A DNA stretch of 64,000 nucleotides, from NCBI RefSeq assembly GCF_000429325.1, contig NZ_AUBQ01000012.1, positions 124,001 through 188,000 on the forward strand, given 5' to 3'. Under the pieces are notes generated by a model. The model did not search any database and was not told where the DNA came from. It saw nothing but the letters and a program-made list of their open reading frames with translations. Source of the DNA: Fundidesulfovibrio putealis DSM 16056 (GTDB lineage: Bacteria > Desulfobacterota > Desulfovibrionia > Desulfovibrionales > Desulfovibrionaceae). This document shows, piece after piece, positions 33,295 to 46,144 of the stretch (the stretch's first letter is position 1; every line of letters begins with the position of its first letter). The position numbers were made by a program, and so were the translations under genes.

Positions 33295-34863
33295 TCAGCT
33301 CCACTTGTCCGCGCCGCTGGCCTTCTTGATGGGCTCGGCCAGGTTCTTGGTCAGCGCCAGCCAGGACTTCTTCACCTTTTCCTTACCGATGCGCTTGGTG
33401 ATCCGGTCAAAGGCGCGGGCGGCGTTGTCCAGGGCGGGTTTGGGGGCGATCGCTCCGGTCATGCAGGCGTGCACCTGCTTGTCCAGGGCGTCCTGGTACT
33501 CGAAGCCGCCGGGCAGGCAGAAGTCGGGCACGGTGTTGACCATGTTGTCGTACAGGGTTTGCAGGTAGGGGACCGTGTAGGTGTCGATCAGCCGCTGGGT
33601 GGGCTTGAGCATGTGGTTGATGCGGTAGGGGTCCGAGTAGCCGCCCAGGTACGGGATGGCGTCCGCCGAGATGGTGGGGGAGGTCATCCACTGGGAGTAG
33701 GCGTATGCCAGCTCCGGGTTGGCGGAGTACTTGGACACCGCGTAGCCGTAGCCCCAGCAGAACATGCCCGCGTAGAGCTTGGTGCCGTCCTTCAGGGTGT
33801 CGGCGGGCATCACGGTGGCGGCGATCTTGCCTGAGGTGGCGGGTCCGGTGGAGGGGGCCTTGGAGTACTTGTAGCCGGAGGGCCACACGATGTTCATGAA
33901 GCCTTCGCCGCGACCGAAAGCGTTGTAGTTGGAGGACCAGGTGAAGCTGAAGGCGTCCGGGTGCAGGTACTTGTTCATCGCCAGCATGTCTTCCAGCGCG
34001 GCGACGCCCTCGTCGGAGTTGAAGGTGGGGTTCATGTCCTGGTCGAAGTACAGGCGTCCCTTGGACACCAGGCGCTGCATGAACATCCACTTCACGTAAT
34101 ACGGGGAGCGGTACTCCAGGCTGCCGTAGAACTTGTTGGCCGGGTCGTGCATGAACTGCGCGAGGTTGTAGTATTCCTTCCAGGTATTGGGCACGGCCAG
34201 GGGGTAGCCGTACTTGTCGGCGAAGGCCTTGGCCTTGTCGGGATTCTTCAGATAGTCGTCGCGGCACAAGAGGGTGATCTGGTCGCCGTCGTTCAAGAGG
34301 CCAGCGACGCGTCCGTTGTAAAGCTGCGCGTGGTGGCTGGCCGGGAAGACCACGCCCCACTCCTTGTCGAAGAGGTCGGGCTGGTATTTCTCGGTCCACT
34401 CGGTGAGGTCATAGATCACGCCCGAGTCGATCCAGTCGGGGTAGGACATGGCCGTGGGCATCATGACGTCGTAGCGGCCGGTCTTGGCCACGGCTTCCTG
34501 CATGCCCTTGGTGTGGATGACCTCGTCCGGCTCCTCGATGAACTCCAGGGTGATGCCCAGCTCGTTCTTCCACTTGTCGGCGTAGGGGGTCATGTTGCCG
34601 ATGGAGCCGGTGGGGATCAAGAGGGTCAGGGACTTCTTGGTGGCCTTGGCGGCGGCGATCTTGGCCAGCTCCCAGGCGCGCTCCTCGGGGCCGCCGATGG
34701 CCGCAAAGGCCTTGACCGCGCCCAGGGGCGACAGGCTCACCGCGTTGGCCACGAAGGCCGTGACGCCAAGGGCCGTCATCTTGCTCAAAAAGCTCCTGCG
34801 GCTCATGCCGCCCGCGTCGAACTTGTTGAGCACCACATCGATTTCAGGATTTGTCTTTGCCAC
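33295..34863 (-). CDS. Tat-exported family 1 solute-binding protein
   Basis: 522 residues. The N-terminal twin-arginine motif SRRSFL (21-26) followed by a hydrophobic stretch (LGVTAFVANAVSLSPLGAV) predicts Tat export of a folded protein, unusual for sugar-type binding proteins. The mature part resembles extracellular solute-binding family 1 (KKSLTLLIPTGSIGNM, then a large two-lobe fold). First gene of the importer operon. Ligand unknown; the C45 and glutamine-synthetase-like neighbours point to an amine or amide-containing compound rather than a simple sugar. Confidence 0.9.
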   Translation of the reverse strand: MAKTNPEIDVVLNKFDAGGMSRRSFLSKMTALGVTAFVANAVSLSPLGAVKAFAAIGGPEERAWELAKIAAAKATKKSLTLLIPTGSIGNMTPYADKWKNELGITLEFIEEPDEVIHTKGMQEAVAKTGRYDVMMPTAMSYPDWIDSGVIYDLTEWTEKYQPDLFDKEWGVVFPASHHAQLYNGRVAGLLNDGDQITLLCRDDYLKNPDKAKAFADKYGYPLAVPNTWKEYYNLAQFMHDPANKFYGSLEYRSPYYVKWMFMQRLVSKGRLYFDQDMNPTFNSDEGVAALEDMLAMNKYLHPDAFSFTWSSNYNAFGRGEGFMNIVWPSGYKYSKAPSTGPATSGKIAATVMPADTLKDGTKLYAGMFCWGYGYAVSKYSANPELAYAYSQWMTSPTISADAIPYLGGYSDPYRINHMLKPTQRLIDTYTVPYLQTLYDNMVNTVPDFCLPGGFEYQDALDKQVHACMTGAIAPKPALDNAARAFDRITKRIGKEKVKKSWLALTKNLAEPIKKASGADKWS

Positions 34864-35082
34864 GTCACACCTCTCGAAAGGAAGTTATGTAACACTGTTG
34901 CAAACAATGAAGCCCTGGCCTGTTGTTCCTGTACCGGGAAGCTCTCCGCTGACGGAATGCGCTCACTGGCCTCGCCGCACATAACGCATTTGCCCTAAAC
35001 AAGAATCTTTCCTGCGATCACAACGCGAAAGAACCATTTTCATAGCGTAACAATCCCGCTCATTCTCTTCACAACGGCAACG
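34864..35082. other. Upstream region of the importer operon
   Basis: It should contain the promoter of the importer operon (minus strand) and the 3' flank of the C45 gene. I looked for a -24/-12 element: a GCAA and CC pair near 34,900 has the wrong spacing. No terminator is clear. Confidence 0.4.
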
Positions 35083-36183
35083 CTACAGACTGCACCGCTG
35101 ATACTCGTTCTCGCACGGGTTGCCCGCGCACACGTCGAACCAGCCCGCCGCAGGGTCCATCACGATCCCGAAGACCGTATGGAAAGCGGTCTTCTCGTCC
35201 TCTCCGGGGAACCCGTGGGCGCAGATGCAGCGGGGATGGTTGGTGTGGTCGCGACTCAAGTCTTTCAGCAGTTCCGGGGTCAGAGCGCCCCGGTGCTTCT
35301 TGAGGAAGCCGTCCGCCACCTGTTTGCGCACCATGGACCCACCGTGGGAGAGCCAGCCGGGCGTTTCGAAGCGGCGCATGAACTGGCCCACGTAGTGGTT
35401 GGTGTGGGCCACGGCCCCGTCGATATCCAGCAGCTGGTAGTAGGTGGCCGAGGTCTCGGCGCAGAAGGCTACGCCTGATCCGGCCAGCTGGTAGGTGATG
35501 CCCGTGGCGCGCGGGGAAAAGATCACCGCGCCCAGGGCGTCGCCAATGCGCTCGGCGGCCAGGGCCTTGCGCATGACGAAGGGATAGATCACGCCGGGGC
35601 GTGCGTCCGTGGCCGCTACCTTGTTGATCACGGCCCCCACTCCGGCGGCGTTCAGGCCGTTCAGGCCCAGGATGCCCGCGAAGGTGAGCACCAGCATGGC
35701 CGGGCCTCTCTCCGGGGTGATGCGCAGCACGCACAGGAAGCGCTCGTAGTACTTCTCCATGTCGTAGGTCTGGCCGATGTAGGCCCGACCGTCCGCGCTG
35801 GCCGAGCGCGTGATGTTGAAGGTGGTGCACCCCCACAGGGCGTCGGGCAGGGCTTTTCCACCCAGGCCCGGAGCGCGCAGGTCTTCAAGCTCCAGGAAGC
35901 AGTTCAGGTAGACGATGTCCTCGAAGGGCACGCCCGCTCCGGCGGCAATGCCGCGCATTTCATCAAGAAGGTCCATGGAGAATTTTTCCAGGAAGCCCTG
36001 GTTGCGCATGCAAAACGAAATCAGGGAGTGGCGCTCCGCCTTCAGGAAGGTGTTGTTGGCCTGATGCACGGCAGTAACGGAGGCCACGAACTCCGTGATG
36101 AGGTCCTTCATGGCCTTGCCGTGCGCAAGTCCGATCTCGTAAGGCGACCCTGAGAGGTCCAGGACAGGTATGGAAGAAGGCAT
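35083..36183 (-). CDS. C45-family amidohydrolase/acyltransferase-like protein
   Basis: 366 residues from ATG 36183, which has GGAG seven bases upstream; ATG 36195 is in frame but less well placed. The region GSPYEIGLAHGKAM at the N-terminus and WGCTTFNI, whose Cys would be the nucleophile exposed by self-cleavage, match the isopenicillin-N acyltransferase (peptidase C45, Ntn-hydrolase) family. Such enzymes cleave or transfer acyl groups on amines. No signal peptide is apparent, so it probably acts in the cytoplasm on an imported amide. Between the importer and a glutamine-synthetase-like ligase on the same strand. Confidence 0.85.
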   Translation of the reverse strand: MPSSIPVLDLSGSPYEIGLAHGKAMKDLITEFVASVTAVHQANNTFLKAERHSLISFCMRNQGFLEKFSMDLLDEMRGIAAGAGVPFEDIVYLNCFLELEDLRAPGLGGKALPDALWGCTTFNITRSASADGRAYIGQTYDMEKYYERFLCVLRITPERGPAMLVLTFAGILGLNGLNAAGVGAVINKVAATDARPGVIYPFVMRKALAAERIGDALGAVIFSPRATGITYQLAGSGVAFCAETSATYYQLLDIDGAVAHTNHYVGQFMRRFETPGWLSHGGSMVRKQVADGFLKKHRGALTPELLKDLSRDHTNHPRCICAHGFPGEDEKTAFHTVFGIVMDPAAGWFDVCAGNPCENEYQRCSL

Positions 36184-36270
36184 TCGTATCTCCATGAATC
36201 TCAAACATGTCTGTTCTTGGGGGGGAGGGGCGCGGCGTGCCCTCCCCCCTACCGGTACAGGCAGGCAGAA

Positions 36271-37653
36271 CTAGATAAGCTCCATGTAGTAGTCCCATTC
36301 CCAGGGATCGACCCGGTTGTTGAAGGCCGGGGTGCCGTAGTCCTCGAACCGGCTCTTGGCGTTCTCCACCTCGAAGCGCTTCACGGCCAGGACCAGCTTG
36401 ACGAACTCCGGGTCCAGCACGGCGTGCAGGGCGGTGTCTTTTTCAAATTCGTCCACAGCCTCTTCCAGGCTGAAGGGCAGCTTGGGCACGTCGTCACGCA
36501 GGTAGGCGATGTCCGTGATGGGCGCGGGCAACTCGGGCGACGACTGGATGCCCTCAAGCCCGGCGGCCAGGGTGCTGAGCGCCAGCAGATAGGGGTTGGT
36601 GCCGCCGCAGGCCAGGCGGTTCTCGAAATGGGTGCTCTGCCCCCGGCATCCCTTCAGGCGCACGCCGATGGTGCGGTTCTCCATGCCCCAGGTGGCGCTG
36701 TGGGGCGCGAAGGAGTTTATGCGGTAGCGCTTGTAGCAGTTGATGGTGGGCGCGGTGAACACGGTGTTGGCCCTGGCGTGTTTGAGCACGCCAGCGAGGA
36801 ATTTCTTGGCCAGATCCGTCAGGCCGTATTCGGCGCTGGGGTCGTCAAAGACGTTCCTGCCGGTCTTCTTGTCGATCAGGCTGACGTGGAAGTGCGATCC
36901 GGAGCCGCTGGAATCGATGAAGGGCTTGGTCATCCAGGTGGCCAGGTAGCCGTGCTGGAGGGCGATCTCCTTGGTGCCGTTCTTGAACAGGAAGGCCGTG
37001 TCTGCGGCGGCGAGGCCGTCCTTGTAGTAGAGGTTCAGCTCCTGCTGGCCGGGACCGTGTTCGGAGTTCTGGGTGATGATGCGCACCCCGGCCTGATCCA
37101 TCTTGCGCATCAGGTCGTAGGTGAAGTTGATGTCGAAGTTGTTCTTCAGGGTCACGAAGATGGGCTGGCCCGTGTAGGCGGGCTCCCTGGTCTTGGCGTC
37201 GAGGACGTAGAACTCGAACTCGTAGCCCAGGCGGCAGACGTACCCCATCTTGTCGAATTCGTTTATTATCTTCTTCAGCAGCAGGCGGGGCGAGGCCATG
37301 GCCGGGGAGCCGTCGTACCAGTAGGGGTCCACGGTGATGTTGGCCGTGTTGGGAACCCAGGGCAGCACCGTGAAGGTGGAGAGGTCAGGTACGGTGCAGT
37401 GGTCGGCGTAGGCCACCTCTTCGGCGTACCCGGTGCCGCTCGGGACCATGGACTGAATGTCCAGGCCCAGCAGGCCGCCGTAGAAGTTCAAGCCGTTGTC
37501 CACGTAATCCATGAAACAGCCCACGGGGACGGTTTTGCTCCGGGAAACGCCGTACAGGTCGGCCTGTTCGAAGCGGATGAACTGGATGTCGTGGTCGCGG
37601 ATCGTTTTCTTGATGATATCGATCTGACTGGACTTATTCTGGAGCATGGTCAT
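36271..37653 (-). CDS. Glutamine synthetase family ligase (amine gamma-glutamylation candidate)
   Basis: 460 residues from ATG 37653 (ATG 37647 also possible). Metal-binding glutamates in GYEFEFYV and QNSEHGPGQQELNL, the ATP-site segment GSGSHFHVSL and the later ENRTIGVRLKGC mark the GS catalytic fold. The context (C45 hydrolase, amine-type importer, private two-component system) and divergence from housekeeping GlnA suggest the group that glutamylates amines, as PuuA does, rather than ammonia assimilation. This is inference. A sigma-54-like promoter and an inverted repeat lie upstream. Confidence 0.85.
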   Translation of the reverse strand: MTMLQNKSSQIDIIKKTIRDHDIQFIRFEQADLYGVSRSKTVPVGCFMDYVDNGLNFYGGLLGLDIQSMVPSGTGYAEEVAYADHCTVPDLSTFTVLPWVPNTANITVDPYWYDGSPAMASPRLLLKKIINEFDKMGYVCRLGYEFEFYVLDAKTREPAYTGQPIFVTLKNNFDINFTYDLMRKMDQAGVRIITQNSEHGPGQQELNLYYKDGLAAADTAFLFKNGTKEIALQHGYLATWMTKPFIDSSGSGSHFHVSLIDKKTGRNVFDDPSAEYGLTDLAKKFLAGVLKHARANTVFTAPTINCYKRYRINSFAPHSATWGMENRTIGVRLKGCRGQSTHFENRLACGGTNPYLLALSTLAAGLEGIQSSPELPAPITDIAYLRDDVPKLPFSLEEAVDEFEKDTALHAVLDPEFVKLVLAVKRFEVENAKSRFEDYGTPAFNNRVDPWEWDYYMELI

Positions 37654-37670
37654 ACGTTTCCCATTCCGTG

Positions 37671-37745
37671 TTGAATTGGTGGTCCCGGCCCGAGCGCCCT
37701 CATGCGGCGTTTTACATTCCCGTAAAATCACGACCACTAATTCAA
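37671..37745. repeat. Inverted repeat with 14-bp arms upstream of the GS-like gene
   Basis: TTGAATTGGTGGTC (37,671-37,684) and GACCACTAATTCAA (37,732-37,745) pair at 13 of 14 positions across a 47-bp loop that itself holds a TTTTAC/GTAAAA hairpin. The right arm overlaps the -12 part of the putative sigma-54 promoter. Confidence 0.75.
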
Positions 37746-37756
37746 GGGGCGTGCCA
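37741..37756 (-). promoter_or_regulatory. Putative sigma-54 promoter of the GS-like gene
   Basis: The minus strand reads TGGCACGCCCCTTGAA: a perfect -24 box (TGGCACG), correct 4-base gap and TTGA at -12 where TTGC is usual. It lies about 90 bp before the GS-like start and close to a divergent NtrC-type regulator gene. Confidence 0.6.
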
Positions 37757-37864
37757 AATGCGCACCCTTCAACACTGCCTATACATTTCAGGATGTTATG
37801 TTGATTGCGTGACACAGGCCACGCCAGGGGGGAGGCGCAGAAGGCAAGCTCAACTTCTAAGAAA

Positions 37865-37881
37865 TGAGAAGAATTTTCTCA
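37865..37881. promoter_or_regulatory. Dyad TGAGAA-N5-TTCTCA, candidate activator site
   Basis: A perfect 6-bp dyad about 110 bp upstream of the sigma-54-like promoter, a normal distance for an NtrC-type enhancer. The binding protein is inferred to be the regulator at 39,951-41,408. Confidence 0.4.
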
Positions 37882-38001
37882 AACATGATACAACAGCGCC
37901 GATTACTAGCATAAACATATAAGATAAAACATTTTATTAAGAATATTTGGCAGTTGATTTCCTGGAGCAGGCGGGCTAGGCAGAAACCAAGGATGACGAA
38001 A

Positions 38002-39909
<1,908 letters not shown>

Positions 39910-39950
39910 ACGCGCGCCTTCAGCGTTTAATGGCCCAAAAGGGGATTGCC

Positions 39951-41408
39951 ATGGCCAGAATCCTGATCATCGACGACGACGAATCCGTCCGCAACAGCCT
40001 GACGCGCTGCTTTGCGGGCAGAGGACACGAGATACTGCTGGCGGCCAGCCTGAGCGCCGGGATGGAGCTGGCCATGACTGGCGTGGACATCATCTATCTG
40101 GACCTTGGCCTCCCCGACGGCGACGGCAAGAAGGCCATCGACGACCTGTCCGCCATCGCGCCCTTCCCGGAGATCATCGTCATCACGGGGATGGGCAACA
40201 ACTACGGCGCGCAGGAAACCATGGCCAGCGGCGCCTGGGACTACATCACCAAACCGGCATCGCCCCACATCGTCAAGGCATCGCTGCAAAGCGCCCTGAA
40301 CTACCGCAAGGACCGCATCGCCAACCTGAAGATCAAATCAGCGTTCGACGAGTGCGGTATCATCGGCGATTCGCCCTCCATGAAGCGCGCCAAGAGGCTT
40401 ATCTCGCGCGCAGCGGAAAGCGAAGCCAGCGTGCTGATCCTCGGCGAGACCGGCGTTGGCAAGGAACTGGTGGCCCAGGCCATCCACGCCAACAGCTGCC
40501 GCCGGGCAGGCCCGTTCGTGGTGGTGGACTGCTCGAACCTCTCCGAGTCGCTGGTGGAGAGCCTGCTGTACGGACACGCCAAAGGGGCCTTCACCGGGGC
40601 GCACACCGACCACAAGGGGCTGGTGGCCAGGGCCAACGGCGGCACGCTGTTCCTGGACGAGGTCGGCGAGCTGCCGCCGTCGCTCCAGAAGTCCTTCCTG
40701 CGGGTGTTGCAGGAGCACCGCTTCCGCGCGGTGGGCGCGGCCCAGGAGCAAACCAGCGACTTCCGGCTGGTGGCGGCCACCAACCGCGACCTGGAATCCA
40801 TGACCCACAGCGGCAACTTCCGCAGCGACCTGCTGTTCCGGCTGCGCACGGTGGAGGTCGCCCTGCCCCCCCTGCGCGACCGCGACAGCGACGTGACGCT
40901 GCTGGCGGACCACTTCGTGGCCAGATACTGCGAACGCTACGGGCAGCCCCCCAAGCGCATCTCCCCGCAGCTCGGCAAGGTGCTTGAGGGCTATACCTGG
41001 CCGGGCAACGTCCGGGAGCTCGGCAACGTGATGGAGGCGGCTGTGATCGAGGCCGGGGATGACCCTGCGATCTACCCCAAACACCTGCCCCGCAACGTGC
41101 GCATGTCCTGTCTGGACACTCCCGATAGAGGGCTTGCGGGAGACAGGGGGGAAAGGACGGCTCCCGACGCGCCGCCGGGGCAACCGCCCGCAGGGCGGGA
41201 CCCTTCTCCGGAGGCGGCTGGCGTGCGCGCCGTGCCGACCTATGAAGAGTACAAATCCTTGCGTGACACGGCCTATTTCACGCAGCTCATGGCTGCCTGC
41301 GACCACGACATCGCCAGGGCCAGCCAGACCTCGGGCCTGAGCGTGCCGAGCATCTACCGACACCTCGGGCTGGCCGGGATACCGACGCGCAGCAAGGCCA
41401 AGCGGTGA
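39951..41408 (+). CDS. NtrC-family sigma-54-dependent response regulator
   Basis: 485 residues from ATG 39951 (AAAGGGGA upstream). Receiver domain with Asp51 in IIYLD51LGLPDGDG. AAA+ domain with GETGVGKE, the sigma-54 loop GAFTGA, and GGTLFLDEVGELP. A Pro-rich linker leads to a Fis-type helix-turn-helix at the C-terminus (ASQTSGLSVPSIYRHLGL). It should activate a -24/-12 promoter, and one is found in the adjacent divergent region. Probably controls the GS-like/C45/importer genes. Confidence 0.93.
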   Translation: MARILIIDDDESVRNSLTRCFAGRGHEILLAASLSAGMELAMTGVDIIYLDLGLPDGDGKKAIDDLSAIAPFPEIIVITGMGNNYGAQETMASGAWDYITKPASPHIVKASLQSALNYRKDRIANLKIKSAFDECGIIGDSPSMKRAKRLISRAAESEASVLILGETGVGKELVAQAIHANSCRRAGPFVVVDCSNLSESLVESLLYGHAKGAFTGAHTDHKGLVARANGGTLFLDEVGELPPSLQKSFLRVLQEHRFRAVGAAQEQTSDFRLVAATNRDLESMTHSGNFRSDLLFRLRTVEVALPPLRDRDSDVTLLADHFVARYCERYGQPPKRISPQLGKVLEGYTWPGNVRELGNVMEAAVIEAGDDPAIYPKHLPRNVRMSCLDTPDRGLAGDRGERTAPDAPPGQPPAGRDPSPEAAGVRAVPTYEEYKSLRDTAYFTQLMAACDHDIARASQTSGLSVPSIYRHLGLAGIPTRSKAKR

Positions 41409-41601
41409 GGTGTCCGTCCGGGCGGATGCCTTGAGACTTCCTTCAGGTTGGGGGCTCGCCGGGTAGCAGGCTGGTTTTGCTGTTAGATTGGCCGGTGCGG
41501 CGTTTGGAGTTGGCGGGTGGAGGAAGGGGTACACGGGATGGCGCGTGACGTATTCCAGGACATGACATATCAGGAGCCATGACACATCAAAAGGCTGGCC
41601 C

Positions 41602-41784
41602 TTGGATGATAAAAAGCTTCTTCTGGACTTTTACCACGAACCGACCCCGGAGATGATAAACGAGTACGGGACGTGGTCGATGGAACGGCGGGCGGCGTGG
41701 CTCTTTGAGGGGCTTAAGATGCGAATGCTGCTGCCCAAGGAGATTCGGGATTTGCAGGATCAGTTCCGGCGGGGGGAGCGGTAG
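41602..41784 (+). CDS. Small hypothetical protein
   Basis: 60 residues, acidic/basic and helical in character, no known motif (MDDKKLLLDFYHEPTPEM at the start). It needs a TTG start at 41602 with AGG eight bases upstream. It has host-like codon use and is followed closely by a strong terminator, which supports a real transcript. An overlapping 25-codon frame from ATG 41579 has the better ribosome site (AGGAG) and might be a leader. Confidence 0.5.
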   Translation: MDDKKLLLDFYHEPTPEMINEYGTWSMERRAAWLFEGLKMRMLLPKEIRDLQDQFRRGER

Positions 41785-41802
41785 TCCTTCACATTGAACA
41801 AC

Positions 41803-41835
41803 AAAGCGCCGGGCGGCCACACCGCCCAGCGCTTT
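41803..41835. terminator. Bidirectional hairpin terminator
   Basis: AAAGCGC-C-GGGCGG pairs with CCGCCC-A-GCGCTTT. It lies between the small plus-strand gene and the end of the minus-strand VOC gene and can serve both. Confidence 0.8.
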
Positions 41836-41836
41836 A

Positions 41837-41872
41837 TATGGGATTCCAAAGGGGCTTGCCCCTTCGGCCGCC
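41837..41872. repeat. Dispersed intergenic repeat, copy 1
   Basis: TGGGATTCCAAAGGGGCTTG and onward through GGCCGCC; the same sequence recurs at 42,498-42,542 and 60,861-60,908. Here it abuts a terminator. Confidence 0.65.
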
Positions 41873-41887
41873 ACCTTCCTCCGCCGG

Positions 41888-42361
41888 TCATGCCTCCTCG
41901 TAGGCCTGCCTCAGCAGGGCGATATCCAGCTTTACCATCTTCAGCATGGCCCGCATGACGTTGTCGGCCTTCCTGGCATCTTTGTCCCGTAGCATGACGG
42001 GCAGGATCGCGGGAAAGATCTGCCACGACACACCGAATTTGTCCGAGAGCCAGCCGCATTCCATGGGCGCGCCGCCCTCGAGGAGGCGCGTCCAGTAATG
42101 ATCGATCTCTTCCTGAGTGTCGCAGGGCACGGCGAACGAGATGGCCGGCGTGAACTGAAACTCCGGGCCGCCGTTCAAGGCCGAAAATTCCTGCCCGTTC
42201 AGTGTGAACGTGACCATCAGGACGCTGCCTTTCTCGCCCGGACCAGCCTCGCCGTAACGCATGACCTCGCCGAGTTTTGCGTTCTTAAAAACCGAAATAT
42301 AGAAATTCGCCGCTTCCTCGGCCTTGCCGTCGAACCACAGACACGGGGTGATGGCTTGCAT
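41888..42361 (-). CDS. VOC-superfamily (PhnB-like) protein
   Basis: 157 residues, strong AAAGGAGG ribosome site. ITPCLWFDGKAEEAANFYISVF at the start and the repeated beta-alpha-beta-beta-beta pattern are those of the PhnB/3-demethylubiquinone-methyltransferase-like branch of the glyoxalase/VOC fold. The activity of this branch is usually unknown. Monocistronic between two terminators. Confidence 0.85.
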   Translation of the reverse strand: MQAITPCLWFDGKAEEAANFYISVFKNAKLGEVMRYGEAGPGEKGSVLMVTFTLNGQEFSALNGGPEFQFTPAISFAVPCDTQEEIDHYWTRLLEGGAPMECGWLSDKFGVSWQIFPAILPVMLRDKDARKADNVMRAMLKMVKLDIALLRQAYEEA

Positions 42362-42460
42362 GGTGCCTCCTTTGCGTTGCCCGGGACATCCGCAACCCGG
42401 CTCCTTCGGAAATTCTTACCCTCTTAGCCCATGGGGGGAAAAAGGGACAGCCCCAAAACA

Positions 42461-42493
42461 AAAGCGCCGGGCGGCATAACCGCCCGGCGCTTT
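42461..42493 (-). terminator. Terminator of the rpsU-rpoD operon
   Basis: A perfect 14-bp stem AAAGCGCCGGGCGG/CCGCCCGGCGCTTT with a five-base loop and an adjacent T run, 76 bp beyond the rpoD stop. Confidence 0.88.
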
Positions 42494-42497
42494 TAAT

Positions 42498-42542
42498 ATG
42501 GGATTCCAAAGGGGCTTGCCCATTTGGCCGCCGGAGGCTTCT
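42498..42542. repeat. Dispersed intergenic repeat, copy 2
   Basis: TGGGATTCCAAAGGGGCTTG then TTTGGCCGCCGGAGGCTTCT, nearly the same as copies at 41,837 and 60,861. Confidence 0.7.
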
Positions 42543-42568
42543 CCCCGTCCGGCTTGTCTTTTTACGAC

Positions 42569-44337
<1,769 letters not shown>

Positions 44338-44341
<4 letters not shown>

Positions 44342-46077
44342 TGATTCCTCCCCACAAGCTCGCTTAACGCCTGGGATAGCCGGGTGACTTCGGCGGAGTC
44401 GCCCGCGTCCTGCGCCACGCGCATGGCCTCTATGAGTTCACGCTTGCGTCCATCGGCCCGCTCGCGGCTCGCATGGGCCGTTATGTCTTCCCACCAGCCT
44501 TTTGCCTCCTCTTCGGAGAGAGGCTCCTTGCTGGCGCATTGTCCCCAGAAGCTCTTCTGGCGCTCGTCCAGGTAGGGCAGCACGTCGTACTGGCCGAACT
44601 GGGCGAGAAGACGCCAAAAAGCCCTGGCCCGATCCGTGGCCAGGGTCTCAAAAACCCCTATCCGCTCCAATTCCGGGATATAGCCCGGACAGCGGATGGC
44701 AAATTCCAGCACCTGTGCGTCCTTCTTGGCTTCGGCGCTCAGAGGCTGCGCCTTGCCGGACGCCCTGCCCCCAGCCTGCGATCCGGACCGGGCATCGGTC
44801 CGGGACGCGGCGCGCGTGGCGTTCAGGTTGCGCAGTTCATGCTCCCCAAGGCCGAGCCCGTGGGCCAGCCGGGTCAGCATGGCGGCCTTGACCCCGTCGG
44901 AGTCCAGGCCGTCCAGAAATTCAAAGGCCCACTCCACCAGCTCCTTGGGGGAGCGCGTGCGCCTTATGGTGGACAGGCAGAAATCAAGCCCTTCGCGGGC
45001 CGCGTCCAGGCAGGCCTGGAACGCCGGTGCGCCGCCGGACTTGAGCACGCTGTCCGCGTCCTCGCCTTGCGGCAGGAGCACCACCCGGCACTCCGCGCCC
45101 TGCGACAGCAGCATCTGGGCGCTTCGAAGCGCGGCCTTCTCGCCAGCCGGGTCGCCGTCGAACACCAGGGTGATCTGACGGGTGAAGCCGGTCAGGCGCT
45201 TGACCTGATGCGGCGTCAGCGCCGTGCCCAGCACACCCACGGCTTCGGTGAAGCCGTGCTGGTGCAGGGCGATAACGTCCAGGTAGCCCTCGGTGATGAG
45301 CGCCCGCCCGGCCCGCGCCAGGTTGGCCCTGGCCTGATGCAGGCCGAAAAGATGGTCGCCCTTCTTGTAGACCACCGAATCGGCGCTGTTCAGATACTTG
45401 GGCTCGCCCTCGCCCATCACGCGCCCGCCAAAGGCCACGACCTTGCCGGACACCTCGTGAATGGGGAACATCAGCCTGTCGCGGAAGCGGTCCCACACGT
45501 TGCCGTTGTCGCCCCTGACCATGAGCCCGGCGGCCACGGCGTCCTGGGATTTGAACCCCTTGCGTTGCAGATGCTGCGCCAGCCCGTGAAAATCGTTCAG
45601 TGAGTACCCCAGCTGGAAGCGCTCGGCCATCTCCTGGGACACGCCCCGACGCTCCAGGTATTCGCGCGCAAGCTCGCCTTGGGGGCCACGAAGATTGTCG
45701 CGGTAGTGGTCCCTGGCGTGGGCGTGCATGTCGCTGGCCGCCTGGCGCTGCTTTCGCCGCATTTCCTCCTGGGGATCCGGTTTGAATTCGGCCAGGGCGA
45801 TACCCGCCTCACGAGCCAATTGCTCCAAACCCTCACGGAAGTCCAGGCCGTTGATACGGCAGTAAAAGTCTATCACATCACCGGACGCCTGGCAGCCGAA
45901 GCAATAGAAGACGCCCTTGTCCGGGTTGACGCTAAACGATGCGGTTTTCTCGTTGTGAAACGGACACAATCCCACGAGACGCGACCCGGCGGGCCGAAGC
46001 GCGAGGTAGCGCTTGACCACATCGGCAATATTCATCCGGGACTTGAGGGCCTGAATGGCCCTGGGATCGCTCTTCAT
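44338..46077 (-). CDS. dnaG: DNA primase
   Basis: 579 residues. Makes RNA primers for replication. N-terminal CHC2 zinc finger ([22 protein letters not shown]), the TOPRIM glutamate in [13 protein letters not shown] and acidic motif [11 protein letters not shown], then a helicase-binding C-terminal domain. Coupled to rpoD by an ATGA overlap and 67 bp downstream of mutS2. Confidence 0.97.
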
Positions 46078-46144
46078 GATCCGCCAGTGTTGGGGTTGCG
46101 CTCAAGCTAAGTCCGTTTTCGCCGGGGGCAACCCCCCGGAAGCA

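Noticed and set aside
34880-34930. Sigma-54 promoter for the binding-protein operon
   Set aside because: The GCAA and CC elements are one base too far apart compared with the -24/-12 rule.
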